Shown in pieces: positions 16,006 to 24,738 of a DNA stretch of 64,000 bases. Position numbers and translations under genes: made by a program. Each line of letters starts with the position of its first letter. Within the stretch, counting starts at the first letter, position 1. The stretch is taken from positions 1 to 64,000 of the forward strand of contig FOUN01000015.1 in assembly GCA_900114885.1 (NCBI GenBank), read 5' to 3'. The notes beneath the pieces were generated by a model. That model was not told where the DNA came from. It ran no database searches and worked only from the letters and a program-made list of their open reading frames with translations. This DNA comes from Psychrobacillus psychrodurans (GTDB taxonomy: Bacteria; Bacillota; Bacilli; Bacillales_A; Planococcaceae).

Positions 16006-16239
16006 AAGGAGATCAAAATAAAATGAGTTTGGAGAACATATCTAAGCTCATTTTATAAACGTATTTTAAATCAACCTTTAACATAGCCTAAAATTAAAAA
16101 AAGTAGAATAACAAGAGGCGTCCTGACAAATCTTTATTTTACTATTATCAAGTCCCTTTCGTTTACTTTTTATTTTTTATTCGATAGCATTTGAATAGTG
16201 AAGTATTCAATGAGCATTTGTGGAAGGGAAGATATATAG
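16006..16239. other. Non-coding stretch before the luciferase-like gene
   Basis: AT-rich, no open frame, no clear hairpin. GGAAGGGAAG near 16222-16231 is the ribosome binding site of the next gene. Confidence 0.3.
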
Positions 16240-17232
16240 ATGAAATTAAGTGTACTAGACCAAGCGCCAGTCACAACTGGCAATACAGCAGCGGAAGCAT
16301 TAAAAAAAGCAGAAGAACTGGCTATTTTAGCAGATGAACTAGGCTATCACCGTATGTGGATGGCCGAGCATCATGGAACCGATGCGTTTGCAAGTTCGGC
16401 ACCGGAAGTAATTGCAGCTCACTTAGCCGCAAAAACCAAAAATTTACGTATCGGTACAGGTGGCGTAATGATGATGCACTATTCACCACTAAAGCTAGCC
16501 GAAGTATTTAAAACACTGAGTGCACTTTCTCCAGGTCGTATCGACTTCGGTGTTGGACGTGCTCCAGGTGGAGATAATCATGCGATGTACGCCCTTTCGG
16601 AAGGACGTCCTCCAATGGTCAATAATATGTATGAAAAACTAGCGATTGCTCTGCAACTGATTAATGACGAAGTTCCAGAAGAAAGCCTATATAACAGAAC
16701 GCTCGCGACACCTTCTAAAATCGTGTTACCAGAAGCTTGGTTACTTGGTTCTACTGGTAATAGTGCTGTACAAGCTGGCAGAATGGGTCTCGGATATTCC
16801 TTTGCGCAATTTTTCCAAGGTGGTATGACACCAGCTATATTAGATACGTACCGCAAAAACTTTACGCCATCTGCTTTAATGGAGAAGCCAGAGATTAATG
16901 TTACCTATCTTGTCACTGCTGCAGAAACAAATGAAGAAGCTGAGTTTCAAGCATTACCGCAGGATATCTCTCGTTTGTCTCTTATGAAAGGGCAAATTCG
17001 TCCATTGATGACACCAGAGGAAGCGCAGGAATACCCATTGACGGAAATGGATCGAATGATGATACAAGAAAATCGTAAAATTCATCTGGTCGGTTCTGCT
17101 AAAGAAGTGGCTCAGACTTTACAGGAAGAGCAAGATATTTATGGCTTCGATGAAGTAATGATTTGTAGTATTCCGCATTCACAAGAAAAACGTTTGAATG
17201 TCTATCGTTTACTCGCAAAAGAATTGATGTAA
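16240..17232 (+). CDS. LLM-class flavin-dependent oxidoreductase
   Basis: 330 residues of the bacterial luciferase-like TIM-barrel family. The start KLSVLDQAPVTTGNTAAEAL and the segments WMAEHHG, IRIGTGGVMMMHYSPLKLAEVF and PGRIDFGVGRAPGGD are characteristic of the MsnO8/YhbW-type subgroup. These enzymes use FMNH2 to oxidise small organic substrates in the cytosol. A clear Rho-independent terminator follows the stop. A second, different member of the family is at 61635. Confidence 0.9.
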   Translation: MKLSVLDQAPVTTGNTAAEALKKAEELAILADELGYHRMWMAEHHGTDAFASSAPEVIAAHLAAKTKNLRIGTGGVMMMHYSPLKLAEVFKTLSALSPGRIDFGVGRAPGGDNHAMYALSEGRPPMVNNMYEKLAIALQLINDEVPEESLYNRTLATPSKIVLPEAWLLGSTGNSAVQAGRMGLGYSFAQFFQGGMTPAILDTYRKNFTPSALMEKPEINVTYLVTAAETNEEAEFQALPQDISRLSLMKGQIRPLMTPEEAQEYPLTEMDRMMIQENRKIHLVGSAKEVAQTLQEEQDIYGFDEVMICSIPHSQEKRLNVYRLLAKELM

Positions 17233-17241
17233 CTAGCAATT

Positions 17242-17271
17242 GGGCGCACTTGTCATGGGTGCGTCTTTTTT
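17242..17271 (+). terminator. Rho-independent terminator
   Basis: GGCGCAC and GTGCGTC (one G-U pair) flank a 9-base loop, followed by T6. Confidence 0.8.
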
Positions 17272-17289
17272 GTAGCCATTTATCCCCTC

Positions 17290-17318
17290 TTGAAATGAGA
17301 ACGAATGTTCTGTATTAT
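17290..17318 (+). promoter_or_regulatory. Sigma-A promoter with a LexA (SOS) box in the spacer
   Basis: -35 TTGAAA (17290-17295), 17 bp spacer, -10 TATTAT (17313-17318). Within the spacer AGAACGAATGTTCT (17298-17311) has the GAAC-N4-GTTC core of the Bacillus LexA operator. A bound repressor would block RNA polymerase. Confidence 0.75.
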
Positions 17319-17344
17319 AAGTGTAAAAGAAAGAACGTGATAAC

Positions 17345-17716
17345 ATGGCTAAATTTGAAGATGATTGGAACCAATTAGATTTATCTCGATTACAGGATCG
17401 TGGGTCAAAGAAATGGGTAGCAATGATGTTGCCTGAGCATGTGAAATTGCTTCGTGAGTACAGTGAGGAGATAAAAAAAGAGCCTTGCCCAAGCTTAAAC
17501 GAGTTTGATTATGAAGCTATTCAGGATCAAATCGCACTTGCAATGCAAAGAAATGTTGAAATTAAAATAAAACGGTGGAAAGAGGGAGAGTTTATCTATA
17601 ACCGCGGTACGATACAATGGATTGATTTGAGGAAAAGAACAATCGAACTAGAGGATCCTTTCCGCTCATTTGAGCTATATATTGATGAAATCGTAGACGT
17701 CACCATATTGGAATAG
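17345..17716 (+). CDS. YolD-like protein
   Basis: 123 residues of the YolD-like family, recognised by the start SRLQDRGSKKWVAMMLPEHV and the end W.E.G.....G.IQWIDLRKRTI. YolD-like proteins usually accompany a Y-family translesion polymerase (UvrX/YqjW) in Bacillus and are SOS-induced. Here no polymerase gene follows, but a LexA-like operator sits in its promoter, supporting DNA-damage control. The ribosome binding site is weak (AAAGAACGTGA). Confidence 0.85.
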   Translation: MAKFEDDWNQLDLSRLQDRGSKKWVAMMLPEHVKLLREYSEEIKKEPCPSLNEFDYEAIQDQIALAMQRNVEIKIKRWKEGEFIYNRGTIQWIDLRKRTIELEDPFRSFELYIDEIVDVTILE

Positions 17717-17728
17717 CAATTACCTAAA

Positions 17729-17760
17729 ACATCATCCTTTCAATGTGGATGATGTTTTTA
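17729..17760 (+). terminator. Rho-independent terminator
   Basis: ACATCATCC and GGATGATGT pair perfectly around 9 bases, followed by T4. Confidence 0.85.
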
Positions 17761-17851
17761 TGTATGAAGTAAAAAGAAGGAGTTTGTCAGGAAGATGTGG
17801 AAGATTATTCAAGGAGAATTGATTAGGTAAAAAATTAGAAGGAGAATATGA

Positions 17852-18511
17852 ATGAAAAAGTACACTGTCTTATTCGATCTCATATTCTATATGGTGCTAC
17901 CGTTTGCAATCTGGACATATGGAAGAGAAAGTCTAGGTGATTACTGGGCGATGCTTTTATCGACAGCACCTGGTTTTATTTATACGATCATAAATTTTGT
18001 TAGAGATCGTCAGTATAATATAACGGGCATTTTTATATTACTAAGTCTACTTGTTGGAACAGTTGTTGATATACTGTCAGGAACTGCAGAGCGGATGCTA
18101 TGGAATCAAGTATTCGTGGGAGTTTCATTTAGCAGCGTATTCTTAGTATCAATGCTTATTAAAAAGCCGCTTCCCTTATACTTTATGATGGATATGGCAT
18201 ATTTACAAGGATATCCGCGAGAAAGTAGTAGAGTGATTTATTTCAAAAAAGAGATATTACGGTGGTTCCAAGTACTTACATTAATTTTTGTACTGAGAGG
18301 TATTACTCTAGCATTAATAAAATCCTGGTTGCTAAACAAACATGGAGTAGACGCATATGGCTCCATGCTTATATATTTAAGGGTTACTAGCTGGGTATTC
18401 GGTGGTGTAATGATCATAGGGTATATTTTTATTGGAAACGAAATAAAAAAAGTAGTTAGTAAGCTGACAATTCCAAAGAAAGAGATAGAGTTAGTGACAG
18501 AATCTAAATAA
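17852..18511 (+). CDS. VC0807-family membrane protein
   Basis: 219 residues with about six hydrophobic segments. The start LFDLIFYMVLPFAIWTYGRE and the segment LSGTAERMLWNQVFVG resemble proteins annotated as VC0807 family, distantly related to septation-type membrane proteins. Function unknown. AGAAGGAGAA precedes the ATG. It is 14 bases upstream of a HAD hydrolase gene and probably co-transcribed with it. Confidence 0.75.
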   Translation: MKKYTVLFDLIFYMVLPFAIWTYGRESLGDYWAMLLSTAPGFIYTIINFVRDRQYNITGIFILLSLLVGTVVDILSGTAERMLWNQVFVGVSFSSVFLVSMLIKKPLPLYFMMDMAYLQGYPRESSRVIYFKKEILRWFQVLTLIFVLRGITLALIKSWLLNKHGVDAYGSMLIYLRVTSWVFGGVMIIGYIFIGNEIKKVVSKLTIPKKEIELVTESK

Positions 18512-18525
18512 AAGGGTGAATAATA

Positions 18526-19218
18526 ATGATAAAAGCAGTACTGTTTGATTTGGATGGTACGCTACTGAATAGAGATGAGTCGTTAAAGGTTTTCATCGAT
18601 AAGCAATATGAGAGATTGTTTGATTTTATAGGTCATATACCAAAAGATACGTATACAACAAGGTTTATACAACTAGATAGTAGAGGGTACGTATGGAAGG
18701 ATAAAGTATATCGGCAATTAGTAGAGGAGTTTAGATTAACTAAAGTTACTTGGGAAGAGCTGCTTGAAGATTATGTGAATGAGTTTAAGTTTTGTTGTGT
18801 TCCTTTTGATAATCTTATATTAATGCTAGAGGAATTAAAGAAAAGAAAGTTGCTAATTGGGATGATTACGAATGGATATGGCCGGTTTCAAATGGATAAT
18901 ATAAAGGCTTTAGGAATAGAAGATTATTTTCAAGTCATTTTGGTTTCAGAATGGGAAGATATTAAAAAGCCAGATCCCCATATATTTTTACGTGCTGTGG
19001 AGAAGCTTAGTGTGCTGCCAAACGAATGCGTTTTTATCGGTGATCATCCAAAAAATGATGTGCAAGGCGCTAAAAATGTAGGAATGATAGGTATCTGGAA
19101 GAAAGATATTCACTGGATAGGCGCTCAGGCTGACTATGTAGTAAATGATTTAATGGAAATTCCAGCTTTAGTAGCTGGTGTTATGGAAGAGGGAAATATG
19201 AAAGGGTTATTCATTTAG
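18526..19218 (+). CDS. HAD-family hydrolase
   Basis: 230 residues of the haloacid dehalogenase phosphatase fold. Motif I is FDLDGTLLNR (nucleophile Asp near residue 8), motif II ITNG, motif III around K in IKKPDPHIF, and motif IV GDHPKNDVQGAKN. A helical cap lies at about 16-95. It dephosphorylates a small metabolite; substrate unknown. AAAGGGTGA precedes the ATG. Confidence 0.9.
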   Translation: MIKAVLFDLDGTLLNRDESLKVFIDKQYERLFDFIGHIPKDTYTTRFIQLDSRGYVWKDKVYRQLVEEFRLTKVTWEELLEDYVNEFKFCCVPFDNLILMLEELKKRKLLIGMITNGYGRFQMDNIKALGIEDYFQVILVSEWEDIKKPDPHIFLRAVEKLSVLPNECVFIGDHPKNDVQGAKNVGMIGIWKKDIHWIGAQADYVVNDLMEIPALVAGVMEEGNMKGLFI

Positions 19219-19394
19219 AATATTTCACTAACGTCGTACTAATTTGGACTAGGTATTTACAAGCTCAAAATATTCACTATTTTAATTGTCCAATCTGGTG
19301 ACTTGCTGTATGAGGGTGTGTATATACTTATTCACATTTGTATGAGTAGCTGTAATTTGTGGTATTACAATATTTTTATACAAAAAATTTTCAT

Positions 19395-19470
19395 CTGACG
19401 AGCGCAGCTTTACTCCATAAAGAGTAAAGTTTTTTTCTGATTGCCTAAAACTAAAGGTTTAGTTTAGTGA
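19395..19470 (+). repeat. Composite repeat with perfect terminator
   Basis: TGACGAGCGCA, hairpin GCTTTACTC-CATAAA-GAGTAAAG with T7, then AAAACTAAAGGTTTAGTTTA. The rest of 19219-19394 is AT-rich without a gene. Confidence 0.7.
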
Positions 19471-19535
19471 GGGGATTAATCTATACTGTTTATTTGAGTC
19501 GATTATAGCAGATTTAATTATAGGGGGAGATACAA

Positions 19536-19763
19536 ATGGGGAAAACAGTACATTTTTCTTTTAGGAGTACAAATTATGAAGGAACAGAGGCAAAAGAAAC
19601 ATTGACTTTTGAAAAATTAGGTATTGATGAGAATATGGATGAAAAAGCATTAATAATAGAACTTGATAGAATTTTTCATTCATGGGTTTGGGATAAACTT
19701 AATATTTCTTATAGCATAGTCGCAGGTGAGGAGAACGCACTTGGTTCAAATGATATTCAGTAG
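19536..19763 (+). CDS. Small acidic protein, DUF7167-like
   Basis: 75 residues. AGGGGGAG precedes the ATG. The pattern TFEKLGIDENMDEKALIIEL followed by W.WDKLNISY resembles small phage- and plasmid-linked proteins assigned to DUF7167; I hold that assignment loosely. Cytoplasmic, no membrane segments. Confidence 0.6.
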   Translation: MGKTVHFSFRSTNYEGTEAKETLTFEKLGIDENMDEKALIIELDRIFHSWVWDKLNISYSIVAGEENALGSNDIQ

Positions 19764-19780
19764 AAAAGAAGTTGATTAAT

Positions 19781-19857
19781 TGACTAGCGAGGTGCTTAGT
19801 AAACAGAAGAGTTAATAATACAGCTCTCTTTTCTGATTGAACTAGGACGGCAGGTAT
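19781..19857 (+). repeat. Composite repeat
   Basis: TGACTAGCGAGGTGCTTAGT, hairpin AGAG-TTAATAATACAG-CTCT with T run, then TTGAACTAGGACGGCAGG. Confidence 0.6.
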
Positions 19858-19915
19858 GAAAAACAGGAGTAAAATTTGGTTGGATTAAAATATAAAAGGA
19901 AAATATTTAACTACA

Positions 19916-20050
19916 ATGAAGAGAATAAAATCGAATTCAGACCCTGAAGAAATTGAGAAGTTGTTGAAAAAACAAGGAAGTGGAATTAAGTTCTATTTAA
20001 TGACATCGGCAGAAAGTATTATTGACGAAGGGGAATTGCCACTAAATTAA
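19916..20050 (+). CDS. Possible small protein, 44 aa
   Basis: ATG 19916 opens MKRIKSNSDPEEIEKLLKKQ, a plausible amphipathic helix, and ends ELPLN at the first base of a repeat copy. AGGAAAA lies rather far upstream (about 14 bases). It may be a microprotein or the residue of a longer gene. Confidence 0.4.
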   Translation: MKRIKSNSDPEEIEKLLKKQGSGIKFYLMTSAESIIDEGELPLN

Positions 20051-20079
20051 TGAAACTAAAGCGGCAGTTATTTGAATTA
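20050..20079 (+). repeat. P module repeat
   Basis: ATGAAACTAAAGCGGCAGTT then ATTTGAATTAG. Confidence 0.55.
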
Positions 20080-20241
20080 GCAAGAATGAACTTTTGTTGT
20101 AAAGTTCGGATTGAAGGAAGAGGTCCTATTAAGTGGTAATGAGAAGTATAGTAATACTAACATAGTCGGAGATAAAGATTTTTAGAGAAGGGATTTTCTA
20201 CACTAGAATCGAATTATTTCTAGTAGGGGGGAATTGTAGGG

Positions 20242-20477
20242 ATGAAATCATTTAAAACGTTGGAACAAGCAAAAGAAGGTAGAGGAAGCTTTTGTCAGAG
20301 ATTATGTTATTCAATATGAATCCTCAAGCGGTTTGGGTTGTTGAATATATATCATTGAAAGAATTATGGGAGAAAGTAAATGGCACAAAAACGTTCGTTT
20401 ATACACCTAGTTCTATTCTAATTGTTTTAAAAAATAAATCTTTAAGAATATATCATTTTTGGGGAGAGGTTATATGA
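20242..20477 (+). pseudogene. Small protein gene broken by two frameshifts
   Basis: AGGGGGGAATTGTAGGG precedes ATG 20242 and MKSFKTLEQAKE. The frame then shifts to one reading FVRDYVIQYESS, and again to NPQAVWVVEYISLKELWEKV, ending at 20477. The joined protein of about 75 residues would be acidic with a VWVVEYISLKELWEKVNG core. No family recognised. The last codons run into the ribosome binding site of the ABC transporter gene. Confidence 0.55.
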
Positions 20478-21361
20478 TACAAATTCAAGGTCTAACCCAA
20501 CAATTTTCAAATGGAAGGGGAATATTTGATGTAACCTTTGAGGTGGAAAAAGGAGAGGTGTTCGGATTTCTAGGACCTAATGGTGCAGGAAAATCCACAA
20601 CAATTCGTCATTTAATGGGGTACATGAAGCCACAAAAAGGAACTGCTATAATCCATGGGTTTAACACTTGGGAACAACAAGAGAAAGCAAGAGAAAAAGT
20701 AGGCTATTTACCGGGAGAAATTTCTTTTTTGGATGGAATGAACGGATTGGAATTTATTAATCTAATGGCAGGTATGCAAGGATTAAAAGATAAGAAAAGG
20801 AGGAATGAATTAATTGAACGGCTTCAATTAGAACCTAAAACACCATTTCGTAAAATGTCAAAAGGGATGAAACAGAAAGTAGGTATTGTTGTTACATTCA
20901 TGCACAATCCTGAAATATATATATTAGATGAACCAACGTCAGGATTAGATCCTTTAATGCAAAAAGTCTTTATCGATCTTGTTTTAGAAGAAAAAGCAAA
21001 AGGGAAAACATTTATTATGTCTTCTCACAGTTTTGCAGAAATAGAGAGGACCTGTGATAGAGCTGCCATTATTAAGGATGGAAGGATTGTGACTGTTAAA
21101 AACATCAATGACCTGCAATATATGCAACGAAAAATCTATGATATTACTCTTGAGAATAAAAATGATGTAGAAAAAATTAAAGAATCTAATTTAATCATTG
21201 AAAACACTAATGACAATGTTGTTCGCATTGTGGTCCAAGGTGATTACAATGAGTTAATAGAGGAATTATCTAAATTTAACGTTATAAATATAAGTATTAT
21301 TAGTCAAAGCTTAGAAGATATTTTTATGAACTACTATGATACGAAGGTGGCTGTAAAATGA
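20474..21361 (+). CDS. ABC transporter ATP-binding protein
   Basis: 295 residues. Walker A GPNGAGKST (about residues 35-43), signature MSKGMKQK, Walker B YILDEPTSGLD, switch His in SSHSF. The C-terminal 80 residues form the extra domain of drug and lantibiotic export ATPases. ATG 20474 is chosen over an upstream in-frame ATG because GGGGAGAGG lies just before it. It overlaps the permease gene by ATGA, so the two form one ABC-2 exporter at the membrane. Confidence 0.9.
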   Translation: MIQIQGLTQQFSNGRGIFDVTFEVEKGEVFGFLGPNGAGKSTTIRHLMGYMKPQKGTAIIHGFNTWEQQEKAREKVGYLPGEISFLDGMNGLEFINLMAGMQGLKDKKRRNELIERLQLEPKTPFRKMSKGMKQKVGIVVTFMHNPEIYILDEPTSGLDPLMQKVFIDLVLEEKAKGKTFIMSSHSFAEIERTCDRAAIIKDGRIVTVKNINDLQYMQRKIYDITLENKNDVEKIKESNLIIENTNDNVVRIVVQGDYNELIEELSKFNVINISIISQSLEDIFMNYYDTKVAVK

Positions 21362-22167
21362 ATATTTCTTTGTTCAATCAAATGATAAAACTAAATATGA
21401 AGAACTTTCTTATTTTTGGGTTTGGTTCGGCCCTCTATGTAGTTCTAATGACATCTTTATATCCGATGTTTGCAGAAAATGCCGAGGCAATTAACGAATT
21501 AATAAAAATAATCCCTGAAACACTGAAAAACGCACTTGGCTTTGATTCTCTTACTAGTTATGGTGGATTTATTTCTGCTGAATATTTCGGTCTGTTTTTC
21601 CCTATTATTTTAGGTGTTTTTAGTGTAATGACAGCAACTCAATTGTTAGCACATCTAGTTGATAAGGGATCTATGGCTTATTTACTTTCTACAAAGGTTT
21701 CTCGTACTCAAATAGCTTTTACTCAAGCTTTAGTCTTGATTAGCGGATTACTTTTTATAGTATTATTAACATTTTTAGGTGGTATCGTTGCTGGAGAAAT
21801 GTTAATTGATGATCAAACCTCGCTTGAATTTAATACATTTTTCCATATATGCTTGGTTGGATTTTTATTGTTTTTTGTTGTTGGTGGGTACTCATTTCTA
21901 GTTTCTTCTTTATGTAATGACGAAAAAAAGTCGCTTGGTATAGCTGCTGCTTTAACTTTTATTTTCTATGGATTAGATATGGCAGGAAAAATCAGCTCGG
22001 ATTTTGAATGGCTAAGGAACATAACACCGTTCTCATTATACAATCCTAGTGGAATTGCCAGTGGTGATGCTGAGATATTCATACCTTCTTTTATTCTCTT
22101 AGGAATTGGATTTTTTAATTATTCAGCAGCTGTTGTCGTGTTTAAACTTCGTAATTTACCACTATAA
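21358..22167 (+). CDS. ABC-2 type transporter permease
   Basis: 269 residues with six hydrophobic segments (about 17-36, 75-95, 120-140, 155-175, 195-212, 240-258). ATG 21358 overlaps the ATPase stop. A loop with ISAEYFGLFFPIILGVFSV and the final segment fit BcrB-like permeases. With the ATPase it probably exports a hydrophobic compound or peptide. No two-component sensor is adjacent. Confidence 0.85.
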   Translation: MNISLFNQMIKLNMKNFLIFGFGSALYVVLMTSLYPMFAENAEAINELIKIIPETLKNALGFDSLTSYGGFISAEYFGLFFPIILGVFSVMTATQLLAHLVDKGSMAYLLSTKVSRTQIAFTQALVLISGLLFIVLLTFLGGIVAGEMLIDDQTSLEFNTFFHICLVGFLLFFVVGGYSFLVSSLCNDEKKSLGIAAALTFIFYGLDMAGKISSDFEWLRNITPFSLYNPSGIASGDAEIFIPSFILLGIGFFNYSAAVVVFKLRNLPL

Positions 22168-22333
22168 ATACATCATCTACGGATGTACATAATTAGTACG
22201 TTAATCACTTATTTGCCATGCTTTCTAATAAGTGTATAAACTACTCCTCGTTTTTTATCTAAATAAGAAACTGTTAGAATTTACGAAACATTTTAGTAAA
22301 TAAACTCGTAGAATAGATATAGGAGATGATTAT

Positions 22334-23191
22334 ATGGAAAAGACAATTGAGAAATATTCTAGTGAAGGAATAACAATTGAATATTCATTGGTCGGTAAAG
22401 GGGAACCTATTTTAATTTTCCACGGTGGACACTCAAATTGTAATGAAGAGTTTGGATACAAATCATTGTTAGACAATGGTTACTCCATAATTACACCTTC
22501 AAGAGCAGGGTATGGAAGTACATCTAAAGAGGCAGGTGAAAGTTTAACAAAGGCTTGTGGACATTATGATAATTTACTGAAACACCTAAAAATAGATCAA
22601 GTCCATGTTATAGCAATTTCAGCTGGCGGTCCAACTGGAATACGTTTTGCGTCTTTGTATTCAGAAAAAGTAAAAAGTCTTATCTTAGAGTGTGCAGTTT
22701 CAAAGGAATGGTTGACAAGCAAAGACATAGAGTATAAAGCAGCTCATTTTATTTTTCGGCCTTCTATTGAAGGGGTTACATGGAAGATGCTTAGTACACT
22801 TAGCCACCTATTTCCGAATACTATCTTTAAGATGATGGCTCCACAGTTTAGTTCTCTTAACAAAAAAGAGCTCCAACTAAAATCTGAGGTTAGTGATGTT
22901 GTAGAATTTACAAAAATGAATGCACGTCAACGTTCTGGTCATGGTTTCCTTATTGATCTAAAGCAATCTAAAGAAATAAAGGACCAAGATTTAAAATCTA
23001 TCAGTAGTCCAACTCTTATCATTCATAGTGAAAATGACGGTTTTATTTCTCTTGAACATCCACAGAATGCTCATGAAAAAATAGCCAAATCAGAGTTATA
23101 TGTAGTGGATACATGGGGGCATTTAATTTGGATTGGAAAATCAGCAAAAAAAATTAACCAAAAACTGATTTCCTTTCTCAAATCGGTTTGA
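22334..23191 (+). CDS. Alpha/beta hydrolase
   Basis: 285 residues of the alpha/beta hydrolase fold. Oxyanion-hole strand FHGGHSNCNEEFG, nucleophile elbow AISAGGP (Ser in S-A-G-G, in place of the usual G-x-S-x-G first Gly), acid in SENDGF and catalytic His in DTWGHL. Substrate unknown. ATAGGAGATG precedes the ATG. The 166 bases upstream contain no dispersed repeat. Confidence 0.85.
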   Translation: MEKTIEKYSSEGITIEYSLVGKGEPILIFHGGHSNCNEEFGYKSLLDNGYSIITPSRAGYGSTSKEAGESLTKACGHYDNLLKHLKIDQVHVIAISAGGPTGIRFASLYSEKVKSLILECAVSKEWLTSKDIEYKAAHFIFRPSIEGVTWKMLSTLSHLFPNTIFKMMAPQFSSLNKKELQLKSEVSDVVEFTKMNARQRSGHGFLIDLKQSKEIKDQDLKSISSPTLIIHSENDGFISLEHPQNAHEKIAKSELYVVDTWGHLIWIGKSAKKINQKLISFLKSV

Positions 23192-23204
23192 AATTCGACC
23201 TTTC

Positions 23205-23290
23205 TCACCCAGGCGTAAATAAGTATGGACGGTTTTCATCAATTTTGATGAAGCTCTGTTTTTGCGCGTCGTGGATGACTAAAGAGCGAG
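23205..23290 (+). repeat. Family B element, diverged copy
   Basis: CATCAATTTTGATGAAGCTC, GCGTCGTGGATGACTAAAGA. Shares the 3' half of the 9249 element. Confidence 0.5.
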
Positions 23291-23295
23291 TTTGA

Positions 23296-23442
23296 GTACG
23301 CTTTGCAGATATACAAAATCCCACCAGTATTATTGGTTGGAAAAAACTTATTGACTCAATTGAAGAGAATGGCATATTTGTGATATCAAATAAAAAAGTA
23401 CTTGATGCTCATACGCACCAAGTACTGAAAAATTATGACTGA
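23296..23442 (+). pseudogene. C-terminal coding remnant
   Basis: An open frame of 48 codons without a start reads FADIQNPTSIIGWKKLIDSI then EENGIFVISNKKVL and ends in a TGA inside the convergent MFS gene. Natural-looking protein sequence, family unknown. The final part coincides with the MFS terminator. Confidence 0.3.
23397..23426 (-). terminator. Terminator of the - strand MFS gene
   Basis: AGTACTTG (23397-23404) and CAAGTACT (23419-23426) pair perfectly; on the - strand the stem is followed by T6. Confidence 0.8.
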
Positions 23443-24629
23443 GCCATTTTCGTCTTGATTCGCCAAAAGAAATATAAAACGGGTAAAATCAGGAATGCAG
23501 AAGCCGAAATACCTCCTGCAATTGTTGTGTATAATGCGAATAATCCTACTAATGGTCCTCCAACAATTTGTCCAAGGGCATCAAGTTGTCCGAACATGGA
23601 AAGTGTTGTTGCACGACCTTTTGATTCAATTTGTTCATTCGTAATGATGCTCATTAATGGGTAATTTACGTTTCTCAGTGCACTTGTCACCCAGTACATC
23701 GCTACAGCTAACCAGAAATGACCTGTCCATGCGAAAATTAGCATCGTTCCCGTCAACACGGCATTTGTAAGCAATAGCACATCTGCGTAGCGACCTTTCA
23801 CATTTTTCTCAACAAAATGGAGTACGCCAATATTAAGTATAAATGCTATCGCATAAAAAGCACCGAACCAATAGATGGACTCATCATCCGACAAATCAAA
23901 GTTAGTGATGAAATGGGCACCATATAAACGATCGAATCCTTCACTGGCAAGCCCCCATAATAACGTAACTACCGCTATACTAACTAGCATAGTCTTTCCA
24001 CGAATCTGTGATAGTCCAACCTTGATGGTGTTAACCATATGTGTGATGCCCGACACACCTTTTTCACGGGTAACTCTGACAAATTTAGTTTCGGGTAGTT
24101 TAATGAAAGCCCAGACTGCAAGGGCAATTAGCATGACACCTGCAAATATAATCACTGTCTGTACAGACCAAAAAGCTGCAATCGCCATACTGGCCAATAT
24201 TCCAGCAAAACGTGCAAAAGATGAAAATTGTGATCCGCGAAGGAACGTGGTCTCTAAGTTTGTGCCATCTAACTCATCTGCAATCCATGCTTGTTCAGCT
24301 CCACTAATGAAGGTCCAGCCGATTCCCCACATCGCAGAAGAGAAAGCAATCGCCCAAAATTCTGGAGTACTCCCTTCAATTACATGTGCCAAACCAATAA
24401 TAATTGTGCCTAGTGCGAGAGAGCGTTTTCGTCCAAAGTGATCTGCATACAAACCCGTTGGCATTTCAAACAATAGAACGGAAATTTCCATGATTGTACC
24501 GATGAGAATCAGTTGCAATGCATTTAAATCTGCTTGCGTTACATAATAAATAGCATTTAATGTGAAAACCATTTGAATAAAAAACGACCTAGAACTTGTA
24601 ATTGTGTAATAAAAATTTTGTATGCTCAC
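23433..24629 (-). CDS. MFS transporter with leader-peptide control
   Basis: A 398-residue major facilitator with about 12 segments. MPTGLYADHFGRKRSLALG is motif A between segments 2 and 3. The overall sequence resembles Bacillus DHA3-type exporters. The start is GTG 24629 with GGAGG before it. That ribosome binding site lies inside a 9 bp stem, and a short ORF with its own binding site sits upstream, an arrangement typical of translational attenuation of resistance genes. A terminator follows. It is one of the larger - strand genes of the region and is not flanked by the dispersed repeat. Confidence 0.87.
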   Translation of the reverse strand: MSIQNFYYTITSSRSFFIQMVFTLNAIYYVTQADLNALQLILIGTIMEISVLLFEMPTGLYADHFGRKRSLALGTIIIGLAHVIEGSTPEFWAIAFSSAMWGIGWTFISGAEQAWIADELDGTNLETTFLRGSQFSSFARFAGILASMAIAAFWSVQTVIIFAGVMLIALAVWAFIKLPETKFVRVTREKGVSGITHMVNTIKVGLSQIRGKTMLVSIAVVTLLWGLASEGFDRLYGAHFITNFDLSDDESIYWFGAFYAIAFILNIGVLHFVEKNVKGRYADVLLLTNAVLTGTMLIFAWTGHFWLAVAMYWVTSALRNVNYPLMSIITNEQIESKGRATTLSMFGQLDALGQIVGGPLVGLFALYTTIAGGISASAFLILPVLYFFWRIKTKMAQS

Positions 24630-24637
24630 TATAATTC

Positions 24638-24675
24638 CTCCGATTTAGTTGATTCTTGATTAAATCAAATCGGAG
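24638..24675 (-). promoter_or_regulatory. Hairpin hiding the ribosome binding site of the MFS gene
   Basis: CTCCGATTT (24638-24646) and AAATCGGAG (24667-24675) are perfect 9 bp arms around a 20-base loop. On the transcript the 3' arm contains the GGAG of the MFS ribosome binding site. The 5' arm starts 9 bases after the leader ORF stop, so a ribosome halted at the end of the leader would open the stem. Confidence 0.75.
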
Positions 24676-24684
24676 ATCATATTA

Positions 24685-24738
24685 TTAAACCAACATGCCC
24701 TCCAATTTGAATGAAGAAGTCAGTGTTTTTCTTTGCAT
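24685..24738 (-). CDS. Putative 17-residue leader peptide
   Basis: ATG 24738 on the - strand, behind AAAGGGAGA at 7-base spacing, encodes MQRKTLTSSFKLEGMLV and stops 9 bases before the SD-masking hairpin. Its size and placement match leader peptides of inducible macrolide, phenicol or tetracycline resistance genes. The peptide is not one I recognise. TTGACA further upstream (around 24804-24809 on the - strand) may be its -35. Confidence 0.65.
   Translation of the reverse strand: MQRKTLTSSFKLEGMLV

Noticed and set aside
23875-24441. 188-codon open frame opposite the - strand MFS gene
   Set aside because: Shadow of the transporter; Pro/Cys/Thr-rich translation with no recognisable protein features.
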